From the NCBI GenBank assembly GCA_937863915.1, contig CALMID010000484.1, positions 1 to 8,785 on the forward strand: a stretch of DNA of 8,785 bases, given 5' to 3'. The notes beneath the pieces are model-generated. The model saw only the letters and a list, made by a program, of their open reading frames with translations. It searched no databases and had not been told where the DNA came from. The translations under genes were made by a program, and so were the position numbers. Positions within the stretch are counted from its first letter, which is position 1; each line of letters opens with the position of its first letter. The stretch comes from an uncultured Pseudomonas sp. GTDB lineage: Bacteria; Pseudomonadota; Gammaproteobacteria; Pseudomonadales; Pseudomonadaceae. This document shows, piece after piece, positions 1-8,785 of the stretch.

Positions 1-712
1 CTGATCATCCATGAGCAGAATGCCGTGGCCGGCACTGCCAACCGCCTGCTGTCGCGTATCGCTGCGCGGATTTGCGAGGCCTTCCCGCAGACCTTCAGGG
101 CCAGCGCCAAGCTGCACACCACCGGCAATCCGGTACGCGAGGAGCTGTTCCTTCCGACGCCGCGGACGTCGCTGCAGAGCCGCAAGCCGCGTCTGCTGGT
201 GCTGGGCGGTAGTCTGGGTGCCGAGCCGCTGAACAAATTGCTGCCGGCTGCCCTGGCGCTGCTGCCCGAGGCCCTGCGCCCGCAGATCTGCCATCAGGCC
301 GGCCGCCAGCACGCGGAGATCACCGCCAGTCGCTACCGGGACCTGGCCATCGAGGCCGATGTCCGCCCGTTCATCAGCGACATGGCCGATGCCTATGGCT
401 GGGCTGACCTGATCGTCTGCCGTGCCGGTGCGCTGACCGTCAGCGAGGTGGCCGCTGCCGGCCTGCCGTCCTTCCTGATTCCGTTGCCCCATGCGATCGA
501 TGATCACCAGACGCGCAACGCCGAATTTCTGGCCAACGCCGGCGCCGCCGTGCTGTTGCCGCAACATGCCACTGATGCGACTGCACTGGCCGCACAGTTG
601 ACCGAGGTTCTGATGCACAACGACAAACTGCTGGCCATGGGCGAGATCGCCCGTCGCCTGGCCAAACCGGATGCCACCGACCGTGTGGTGAGTATTTGCC
701 TGGAGGTGGCCC

Positions 713-720
<8 letters not shown>
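1..720 (+). CDS. murG: MurG, UDP-GlcNAc:lipid I N-acetylglucosaminyltransferase (5' partial)
   Basis: MurG adds GlcNAc from UDP-GlcNAc to lipid I on the inner face of the cytoplasmic membrane, making lipid II. The reading frame is open from base 1, so the gene starts upstream. About 239 residues are present out of a usual length near 357, so roughly the first third (N-terminal Rossmann lobe and first glycine loop) is missing. Counting from the window edge, visible motifs are HEQN at residues 4-7, TGNPVR at 41-46, the second glycine loop [10 protein letters not shown] at 69-78, and the donor-binding stretch RAGALTVSE at 141-149 followed by [11 protein letters not shown] at 164-174. The glycine loop has Leu where E. 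coli has Gln (GGSQGA); from memory this is usual in Pseudomonas. The TGA stop overlaps the start of murC by 8 bp, so the two are probably translationally coupled. Identification is secure. An ATG at base 25 is internal and is not the true start. Confidence 0.97.
702..715 (+). promoter_or_regulatory. Ribosome binding site and GTG start of murC
   Basis: GGAGG at 702-706 lies 6 bases before GTG at 713, inside the last codons of murG. This decides the start in favour of the rare GTG codon over the downstream ATG at 749, and implies re-initiation by ribosomes finishing murG. Confidence 0.8.
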
Positions 721-3093
<2,373 letters not shown>

Positions 3094-3096
3094 GTC

Positions 3097-3960
3097 ATGA
3101 GCATGTCGCTCCGTCACCACCAGTACGCCGTTCCGGAACGCAGCACGCCGCCGCGTCGTCCGGAGCAGCGTGGCGCCAGCCGCCTGGTGGCCAAGGAGCC
3201 GCTCAGCCTGCGTCTGCCCAAGCCGGATTTCAGCCCGCTCAAGCGCCTGATCTGGCCTGTGCTGTTGCTGGTGCTGGGCGTGGCTGCCTATGAAGGTGCG
3301 CAGCGCGCGCTGCCCTATGTTGACCGGCCGATCAGCAAGGTCAGTGTCGACGGCGAGCTCAGCTACATCAGCCAGCAGGCGGTGCAGCAGCGTATTGCTC
3401 CCTACATTCAAGCCAGCTTCCTGCAGATCAATCTGTCGGGCATGCGTCAGGAGCTGGAGCAGATGCCGTGGATCGCCCATGCCGAAGTGCGTCGGGTATG
3501 GCCGGACCAGATCATGATTCGCCTGGAAGAACAGCTGCCGGTGGCGCGCTGGGGCGATGAAGCCCTGCTCAACAATGCCGGGCATGCCTTTGCCCCGCGC
3601 GAGTCGGCCAACTACCAGCATCTGCCACGTCTGGCCGGGCCGCAGCGTGCCCAGCGACAGGTGATGCAGCAGTACCAGGTGCTCAGCCAGATGCTGCGTC
3701 CGCTGGGCTTTTCCATCATCGCTCTGGAAATGCGCGAGCGCGGCAGCTGGTACCTGCGCACCGCCCAGGGCATCGACCTGCTGCTGGGTCGCGACCATAT
3801 CGTCGACAAGATGCGCCGCTTCGCGGCGATCTACGAAAAAGCGCTGAAAGCGCAGCAACCCAACATTGCGCGCATCGACCTGCGCTACCCCAACGGCCTG
3901 GCCGTGGCGTGGCGCGAGCCGGTGGCGCCCACGGCGGCCAAGGCCGCCGCCGTACAGTGA
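3097..3960 (+). CDS. ftsQ: FtsQ, bitopic divisome protein
   Basis: FtsQ is a low-abundance inner-membrane protein that bridges cytoplasmic and periplasmic divisome parts and recruits FtsB/FtsL. The 287 residues show the expected plan. There is a basic, proline-rich cytoplasmic tail (about 1-50), then one membrane segment around 51-67 ([15 protein letters not shown] region). A POTRA domain follows at about 78-146, with the conserved block [13 protein letters not shown] at 124-136, then the periplasmic FtsQ beta domain to about residue 270. The C-terminal tail is Ala/Val-rich. The start is the ATG 3 bases after the ddlB stop; a second in-frame ATG lies two codons on (3103), and the two cannot be separated from sequence alone. 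The ribosome binding site is weak (a GGGG run at 3086-3089), which fits low expression or coupling to ddlB. Its stop is 20 bp before ftsA. Confidence 0.96.
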   Translation: MSMSLRHHQYAVPERSTPPRRPEQRGASRLVAKEPLSLRLPKPDFSPLKRLIWPVLLLVLGVAAYEGAQRALPYVDRPISKVSVDGELSYISQQAVQQRIAPYIQASFLQINLSGMRQELEQMPWIAHAEVRRVWPDQIMIRLEEQLPVARWGDEALLNNAGHAFAPRESANYQHLPRLAGPQRAQRQVMQQYQVLSQMLRPLGFSIIALEMRERGSWYLRTAQGIDLLLGRDHIVDKMRRFAAIYEKALKAQQPNIARIDLRYPNGLAVAWREPVAPTAAKAAAVQ

Positions 3961-3980
3961 AGCGAGGAGAAGGCAAGGAC

Positions 3981-5225
3981 ATGGCAAGCATGCAGAGCGG
4001 CAAGATGATCGTCGGTCTGGACATCGGCACCTCCAAGGTGGTGGCGCTGGTGGGCGAAGTGACTGCCGATGGCGCACTGGAAATCGTCGGGATCGGCACC
4101 AATCCCTCGCGCGGTCTTAAAAAAGGGGTGGTGGTCAATATCGAGTCCACCGTGCAGTCGATCCAGCGCGCCATCGACGAAGCGCAGCAGATGGCCGGCT
4201 GTCGGATTCATTCGGCCTTCGTGGGCGTAGCCGGCAATCACATCCGCAGCCTCAACAGCCACGGCATCGTCGCCATCCGCGATCGCGAAGTCAGCCCGGC
4301 GGATATCGAGCGCGTGCTGGACGCCGCCCAGGCCGTGGCCATTCCGGCCGATCAGCGGGTGCTGCACACCCTGCCGCAGGATTACGTGATCGATAACCAG
4401 GAAGGCGTACGTGAGCCGCTGGGCATGTCCGGCGTGCGCCTGGAAGCCAAGGTGCACGTGGTCACCTGCGCCACCAACGCCTCGCAGAATATCGAGAAGT
4501 GCGTGCGCCGCTGCGCCCTGGAAGTCGACGACATCATTCTGGAGCAACTGGCCTCTGCCTATGCCGTGCTGACCGACGACGAGAAGGAGCTGGGCGTGTG
4601 CCTGGTCGATATCGGCGGCGGCACCACCGACATCGCCATCTTTGCAGAAGGTGCGATACGTCACACTGCGGTGATTCCGATCGCTGGCGACCAGGTTACC
4701 AATGATATCGCCATGGCATTACGTACCCCGACCCAGTATGCCGAGGAGATCAAGATTCGGTATGCTTGTGCACTAGCCAAACTGGCCGGTGCTGGGGAAA
4801 CCATCAAGGTTCCCAGTGTTGGGGACCGGCCACCGCGGGAACTGTCCCGTCAAGCTCTGGCTGAGGTTGTCGAGCCTCGTTACGACGAGCTGTTCACCCT
4901 CATTCAGGCCGAGCTGCGGCGCAGTGGCTATGAGGACATGATTCCGGCCGGGATCGTCCTTACCGGTGGCACCGCCAAGATGGAAGGTGCTGTCGAATTG
5001 GCCGAAGAGATCTTTCACATGCCGGTGCGCTTGGGCGCTCCTCATAACGTCAAGGGAATGGCTGACGTGGTGCGTAATCCGATTTATTCCACTGCCGTGG
5101 GCTTGCTGATGTACGGACTGCAAAAACAGTCCGACGGTTATGCCATGGCGGGCGGTTTGTTCAATGACGAACCCAAGACACCTGTATTGGAAAAGCTTAA
5201 ACGCTGGATCCAAGGCAATTTTTAA
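3981..5225 (+). CDS. ftsA: FtsA, actin-like membrane tether of the Z ring
   Basis: FtsA is an actin-fold ATP-binding protein that anchors FtsZ filaments to the cytoplasmic membrane and recruits later division proteins. The 414 residues match the family. Visible parts are the phosphate-1 loop VGLDIGTSKV (11-20), the FtsA-specific 1C subdomain (about 86-165), the phosphate-2 loop VDIGGGTTD (209-217), the adenosine motif GIVLTGGTAK (324-333), and a C-terminal amphipathic membrane-targeting helix, LEKLKRWIQGNF (403-414). I chose the ATG at 3981 because it gives the family N-terminus MASMQSGKMIVG and follows a GAGGAGAAGG ribosome binding region (3964-3973). An in-frame upstream start at 3909 would add 24 residues lying inside ftsQ and is unlikely. 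From about 4641 to the end the codon use is unlike the rest of the cluster, with ATA, TTA, CTA, GGA and CAA appearing, and GC drops. A perfect hairpin lies at 5114-5133. Confidence 0.98.
   Translation: MASMQSGKMIVGLDIGTSKVVALVGEVTADGALEIVGIGTNPSRGLKKGVVVNIESTVQSIQRAIDEAQQMAGCRIHSAFVGVAGNHIRSLNSHGIVAIRDREVSPADIERVLDAAQAVAIPADQRVLHTLPQDYVIDNQEGVREPLGMSGVRLEAKVHVVTCATNASQNIEKCVRRCALEVDDIILEQLASAYAVLTDDEKELGVCLVDIGGGTTDIAIFAEGAIRHTAVIPIAGDQVTNDIAMALRTPTQYAEEIKIRYACALAKLAGAGETIKVPSVGDRPPRELSRQALAEVVEPRYDELFTLIQAELRRSGYEDMIPAGIVLTGGTAKMEGAVELAEEIFHMPVRLGAPHNVKGMADVVRNPIYSTAVGLLMYGLQKQSDGYAMAGGLFNDEPKTPVLEKLKRWIQGNF
5114..5133 (+). other. Perfect 7-bp hairpin inside the 3' part of ftsA
   Basis: CGGACTG (5114-5120) and CAGTCCG (5127-5133) are exact reverse complements with the 6-base loop CAAAAA. 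The site lies about 140 bases ahead of the ftsZ start, in the low-GC part of ftsA. It is not followed by a T run, so it is not an intrinsic terminator. It could be an mRNA stability or processing element, or chance. Confidence 0.45.
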
Positions 5226-5276
5226 ACCGCGGTAGCTGTTGGCGATATAACTAAAAAAGGAAGGAGAGGGGAAATG
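5226..5276 (+). promoter_or_regulatory. ftsZ leader with strong ribosome binding site
   Basis: The 48 bases between the ftsA stop and the ftsZ ATG are A/G-rich toward the end. A nearly ideal AAGGAG at 5261-5266 is placed 7 bases before ATG 5274 and preceded by another AAGG, giving the strongest ribosome binding site in the cluster. This fits the high cellular level of FtsZ relative to FtsA and FtsQ known from model bacteria. A TATAAC box (5246-5251) could be a -10 element, but I found no good -35 partner. Confidence 0.75.
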
Positions 5277-6470
5277 TTCGAGCTCGTAGACAATATCCCG
5301 CAAAGTGCTGTGATCAAGGTTGTTGGCGTGGGCGGCGGTGGCGGCAATGCCGTGAACCATATGCTGCGCAGCAACATCGAAGGCGTCGAATTCATCTGCG
5401 CCAACACCGATGCACAGGCACTGAAAAATGTTTCCGTACGCACCGTGCTGCAACTCGGCCCGGGCGTGACCAAGGGACTGGGTGCCGGTACTAACCCGGA
5501 AATCGGCCGCCAGGCTGCCCTGGAAGACCGTGAGCGCATTCAGGAAGTCCTGAATGGCGCCGACATGGTCTTCATCACCACCGGCATGGGTGGCGGTACC
5601 GGTACCGGTGCAGCGCCGATCATTGCCCAGGTGGCCAAGGAAATGGGCATCCTCACCGTCGCCGTGGTGACCCGCCCGTTCCCGTTCGAAGGTCGCAAGC
5701 GCATGCAGGTAGCGGACGAAGGCATCCGCGCCCTGTCCGAGTGCGTCGACTCGCTGATCACCATCCCCAACGAGAAGCTGCTGACCATCCTCGGCAAGGA
5801 CGCCAGCCTGCTGTCCGCCTTCGCCAAGGCTGACGACGTGCTGGCCGGTGCCGTGCGCGGCATCTCCGACATCATGCAGCGTCCGGGCCTGATGAACGTC
5901 GACTTTGCCGACGTGAAGACCGTGATGGGCGAGATGGGCATGGCCATGATGGGTACCGGCTGCGCCAGCGGTCCGAACCGTGCGCGTGAAGCGACCGAGG
6001 CGGCCATCCGCAACCCGCTGCTGGAAGACATCAACCTGCAGGGCGCCCGCGGCATCCTGGTCAACATCACTGCCGGTCTGGATCTGTCTCTGGGCGAATA
6101 CGCCGCGGTGGGCGAGATCATCGAAGCCTTCGCTTCCGAGCACGCGACCGTCAAGGTGGGTGCCGTGATCGATCCGGAACTGCGTGACGAACTGCACGTG
6201 ACCGTGGTCGCCACCGGTCTGGGTCAGCGCAGCGACAAGCCGGTCAAGGTCGTCGACAACACCGTCGCTGCTCCGGTAGCCGTGGCCTCTGCTCCGTCGG
6301 CTGCTCCGGCTCGTCAGCAGGCTGAGGCCAGCGTCAACTACAAGGACTACGAGCGTCCCACCGTGCAGCGCCAGAGCTACGCAGCCGCCGCGACCGCCGC
6401 CAAGCTGAATACCCAGGATGATCTCGATTACCTGGATATCCCGGCTTTCCTGCGTCGTCAGGCTGATTGA
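5274..6470 (+). CDS. ftsZ: FtsZ, tubulin-like division GTPase
   Basis: FtsZ polymerises with GTP at mid-cell to form the Z ring that scaffolds the divisome. The 398 residues are normal for Pseudomonas. The N-terminal GTPase domain shows [11 protein letters not shown] (18-28), NTDAQAL (44-50) and the tubulin signature GGGTGTG (106-112). The T7 loop [11 protein letters not shown] (208-218) supplies the catalytic acids Asp210 and Asp213 (E. coli 209 and 212). A C-terminal GTPase-activating subdomain runs to about 318. A variable Ala/Val/Pro-rich linker (about 325-380) precedes the conserved peptide [14 protein letters not shown] (385-398), which binds FtsA and other partners. Residue 219, right after the T7 loop, is Gly (VMGEMG), where E. 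coli has Ser. The gene follows ftsA in the same operon. No terminator is visible after it, so some transcripts may continue into lpxC. Confidence 0.99.
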   Translation: MFELVDNIPQSAVIKVVGVGGGGGNAVNHMLRSNIEGVEFICANTDAQALKNVSVRTVLQLGPGVTKGLGAGTNPEIGRQAALEDRERIQEVLNGADMVFITTGMGGGTGTGAAPIIAQVAKEMGILTVAVVTRPFPFEGRKRMQVADEGIRALSECVDSLITIPNEKLLTILGKDASLLSAFAKADDVLAGAVRGISDIMQRPGLMNVDFADVKTVMGEMGMAMMGTGCASGPNRAREATEAAIRNPLLEDINLQGARGILVNITAGLDLSLGEYAAVGEIIEAFASEHATVKVGAVIDPELRDELHVTVVATGLGQRSDKPVKVVDNTVAAPVAVASAPSAAPARQQAEASVNYKDYERPTVQRQSYAAAATAAKLNTQDDLDYLDIPAFLRRQAD

Positions 6471-6510
6471 TTTTTGCTATGGGGAGCACAGTTGTGATTG
6501 GTGTGCAGCG

Positions 6511-6540
6511 ATGGTCGGCTCTGTTATCATGCTCGACCAT
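6511..6540 (+). repeat. Inverted repeat centred on the lpxC -10 element
   Basis: ATGGTCG (6511-6517) and CGACCAT (6534-6540) are exact reverse complements separated by 16 bases. The dyad centre (6525.5) falls on the putative -10 box of the lpxC promoter. A regulator binding both arms would block RNA polymerase, so it is a candidate operator. A chance palindrome cannot be excluded. Confidence 0.45.
6522..6530 (+). promoter_or_regulatory. Putative extended -10 promoter of lpxC
   Basis: TGTTATCAT matches an extended -10 element (TGN followed by TATCAT, five of six bases of TATAAT). The matching -35 position (around 6502-6507, TGTGCA) is poor, as is common with extended -10 promoters. A start near 6537 would leave a leader of about 45 bases before the ATG at 6582. 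This would let lpxC be transcribed apart from the dcw operon. Confidence 0.55.
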
Positions 6541-6563
6541 TGTTGAAAATTGTTCGCAACTGA

Positions 6564-7493
<930 letters not shown>

Positions 7494-7522
7494 GCAATAC
7501 CTCTTTCCTTATGCTTTCTTTC

Positions 7523-7548
7523 AAGGCCACCTTCGGGTGGCCTTTTTT
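7523..7548 (+). terminator. Intrinsic terminator downstream of lpxC
   Basis: A perfect 9-bp stem, AAGGCCACC (7523-7531) with GGTGGCCTT (7536-7544), carries a stable TTCG tetraloop. The T tract runs 7543-7548. It ends the lpxC transcript 30 bases after the stop codon. Read on the minus strand the hairpin has no T tract after it, so it should not efficiently terminate the convergent dciA transcript by the intrinsic mechanism. Confidence 0.93.
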
Positions 7549-7566
7549 ATGCGCGAGATTCAGGAA

Positions 7567-8019
7567 TCAGGTCTGGTCGGCGTGTTTGGCCAGGCGCTCC
7601 AGTGCTTCGCGCAGGCGCGGATCACTGATGCCGTCGGCGGCTGTGCGCAGGCTGTCGGCGGCTGCCGCGGAGAGTTCGACATGGCGGGCGCCGGCCGAGC
7701 TGCTGCCGGTCACCGGTTGTACCTTGAACAGGATGCGTTGCAGGCCATTGAAGGCTGTCTGTTCCTGCAGCAGGCGTAGCAGCCGACGTTGTTGATAATG
7801 CAGGCGGGTGGCCCAGTGGCCGTTGCTGACAATCAGCAGTAGCGTGCCATCGCGCCATGAGGCGACCTTGCAGTGTTCGCGTGCCGCCGGCTCCAGCGCT
7901 GCTTCCAGCAGCTTCTGCAGATGGTCCAGGCGTCGCGCGGCGCCCAGCAGCGCCTGCAGTGGCTGGCTCTGGCGCAAGATGGAATCGGCGGTCTTCGCCG
8001 GTGGCGGACGACGGCTCAT
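7567..8019 (-). CDS. dciA: DUF721 protein, DciA-type replicative helicase loader
   Basis: The 150-residue product has the layout of the DUF721/DciA family. A basic N-terminal leader is followed by a compact KH-like domain (about 25-105), which contains the typical strand-helix block LLIVSNGHWATRL (61-73) and QQRRLLRLLQ (76-85). A low-complexity Ser/Ala linker (about 105-127) leads to a short C-terminal helix (about 131-147, DPRLREALERLAKHA). DciA proteins load or assist the replicative helicase DnaB in bacteria lacking DnaC/DnaI, and were characterised in Pseudomonas using a gene next to lpxC. The ATG at 8019 follows AGGAG (minus strand, 8033-8029) with 9 bases between. The gene converges on lpxC and diverges from secA, so it is transcribed independently. 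No minus-strand intrinsic terminator is visible. Family assignment rests on recalled sequence pattern and position; function is inferred from the family. Confidence 0.85.
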   Translation of the reverse strand: MSRRPPPAKTADSILRQSQPLQALLGAARRLDHLQKLLEAALEPAAREHCKVASWRDGTLLLIVSNGHWATRLHYQQRRLLRLLQEQTAFNGLQRILFKVQPVTGSSSAGARHVELSAAAADSLRTAADGISDPRLREALERLAKHADQT

Positions 8020-8205
8020 GCGGGTGGGCTCCTGTGCGGTAGATCATGGTAACAAAAGCCCCCGTCGTTCGTTGGCTCGCAGGCTGTCCATAGGCCTTTT
8101 CTCGTCAACGTTTCCGAGTAGAATGCCCCCTTTGTTCTAAGCCTCTAGGCAAGACGGGCGACGTCGAAGCGCCCCTCCACTCATACGCTCGGGAAGACAC
8201 GGTTA
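8020..8205. promoter_or_regulatory. Divergent dciA-secA intergenic region
   Basis: These 186 bases must hold promoters for both genes. For secA, TAGAAT (8119-8124) is the best -10 candidate, but its -35 region is poor. For dciA, a minus-strand TTGACG (8108-8103) resembles a -35 box, yet no convincing -10 lies 16-18 bases further on. A GGGCG/CGCCC stem (8156-8160 and 8170-8174, 9-base loop) would lie in the secA leader. I see no SecM-like coding sequence here. Confidence 0.5.
8119..8124 (+). promoter_or_regulatory. Candidate -10 box for secA
   Basis: TAGAAT matches five of six bases of the sigma-70 -10 consensus. It lies 82 bases before the secA ATG. The -35 position (about 8096-8101, CTTTTC) is a weak match, so this is a tentative call. 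Confidence 0.4.
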
Positions 8206-8785
8206 ATGTTTGCGCCTCTGTTGAGAAAACTGTTCGGAAGCAAGAATGAGCGCGAAGTAAAGCGCATGCAGAAGGCCGTGCTGGCGGTCAATGCGCTCGA
8301 AGAGCGGATGATTGCTCTGAGCGATGAGCAACTGAAGGCCAAGACCAGCGAGTTCAAGGAGCGTCTGGCCAAGGGCGAGACCCTCGACCAACTGCTGCCA
8401 GAAGCCTTTGCCGTGGCCCGCGAGGCTGGCAAGCGCGTGATGGGCATGCGTCACTTCGACGTGCAGCTGATCGGCGGCATGGTCCTGCATTACGGCAAGA
8501 TCGCCGAAATGCGTACCGGTGAGGGCAAGACCCTGGTGGGTACCCTGGCGGTGTACCTCAATGCGCTGTCCGGCAAGGGTGTGCATGTGGTCACGGTCAA
8601 CGATTACCTGGCACGCCGCGATGCCAACTGGATGCGCCCGCTGTACGAATTCCTCGGTCTTACGGTTGGCGTGGTCAGTCCGTTCCAGCCGCCGCAGGAA
8701 AAGCGCGCCGCCTATGCCGCCGACATCACTTACGGCACCAACAACGAATTCGGTTTCGACTACCTGCGCGACAACATGGCCTTCA
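8206..8785 (+). CDS. secA: SecA, preprotein translocase ATPase (3' partial)
   Basis: SecA is the motor that drives unfolded preproteins through SecYEG using ATP. The first 193 residues of about 910 are present; the frame is open to the window edge. The amphipathic N-terminus [17 protein letters not shown] is typical. Residues 80-87 (GMRHFDVQ) hold the Q motif with Gln87. The Walker A motif is MRTGEGKT (102-109) with Lys108, followed by the conserved blocks [18 protein letters not shown] (about 126-143) and [16 protein letters not shown] near the window end. The Walker B motif, preprotein-binding domain and C-terminal zinc region lie outside. The ATG at 8206 is preceded by GGGAAG (8191-8196), a moderate ribosome binding site about 9 bases away. 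The gene is divergent from dciA, and no secM lies upstream, unlike E. coli, so any secretion-responsive control must work differently. Confidence 0.97.
   Translation, partial: MFAPLLRKLFGSKNEREVKRMQKAVLAVNALEERMIALSDEQLKAKTSEFKERLAKGETLDQLLPEAFAVAREAGKRVMGMRHFDVQLIGGMVLHYGKIAEMRTGEGKTLVGTLAVYLNALSGKGVHVVTVNDYLARRDANWMRPLYEFLGLTVGVVSPFQPPQEKRAAYAADITYGTNNEFGFDYLRDNMAF

Noticed and set aside
3909..3980. Upstream in-frame ATG that would extend FtsA by 24 residues
   Set aside because: The extension lies largely inside ftsQ, is Arg/Gly-rich and unlike FtsA N-termini. The ATG at 3981 gives the family N-terminus and has a ribosome binding site.
5595..5606. Tandem GGTACC repeat in ftsZ
   Set aside because: It encodes the Gly-Thr-Gly-Thr core of the tubulin signature, so the repeat is explained by the protein.
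4773..6197. 474-codon open frame on the minus strand opposite ftsA/ftsZ
   Set aside because: It is antisense to ftsZ, with low-complexity His/Gln/Gly-rich translation and no credible ribosome binding site or domain.
6493..6506. Possible Vfr/CRP-like site (TGTGA half-site) ahead of lpxC
   Set aside because: Only one half-site fits (TTGTGA); the other half should read TCACA and does not.
7511..7795. Plus-strand open frame opposite dciA, running through the lpxC terminator
   Set aside because: It contains the terminator hairpin, is Arg/Ser/Cys-rich, and lies opposite a better supported gene with a good ribosome binding site.
8046..8093. 15-codon plus-strand ORF (MVTKAPVVRWLAGCP) upstream of secA, considered as a SecM-like leader
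   Set aside because: It lies upstream of the likely secA -10 box, lacks a signal sequence and the arrest motif, has no clear ribosome binding site, and is too short.

Overview
The window is a high-GC gammaproteobacterial chromosome segment carrying the distal half of the division and cell wall (dcw) cluster. The gene content, gene order and protein sequences point to Pseudomonas sensu lato. The FtsA, FtsZ, LpxC and SecA translations read like Pseudomonas orthologues, and dciA lies where E. coli has secM. No mobile element, CRISPR array, tRNA or rRNA was seen. It is a conserved housekeeping region, and I found no undescribed multi-gene system in it.

Layout. Bases 1-6470 form a tightly packed + strand run: the 3' two thirds of murG, then murC (8-bp overlap), ddlB (4-bp overlap), ftsQ (3-bp gap), ftsA (20-bp gap) and ftsZ (48-bp leader with a strong ribosome binding site). 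lpxC follows after a 111-bp gap that appears to hold its own extended -10 promoter inside a perfect inverted repeat. lpxC ends at a textbook intrinsic terminator (7523-7548). A convergent minus-strand gene encodes a DUF721/DciA protein. After a 186-bp divergent spacer, secA begins on the + strand and runs off the window.

How the genes work together. MurG, MurC and DdlB make peptidoglycan precursors: lipid II glycosyl transfer, addition of L-Ala to UDP-MurNAc, and D-Ala-D-Ala synthesis. FtsQ, FtsA and FtsZ build the divisome. LpxC commits UDP-GlcNAc-derived precursor to lipid A, so envelope and septum synthesis are encoded side by side. DciA (replicative helicase loading) and SecA (preprotein translocation motor) flank the cluster.

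The points most worth a second look are regulatory or compositional: the inverted repeat centred on the lpxC -10 element; a drop in GC and codon bias across the 3' part of ftsA, with a perfect hairpin inside it; a small hairpin against the ddlB ribosome binding site; dciA rather than secM next to secA; and single-residue departures in DdlB (Pro27) and FtsZ (Gly219).
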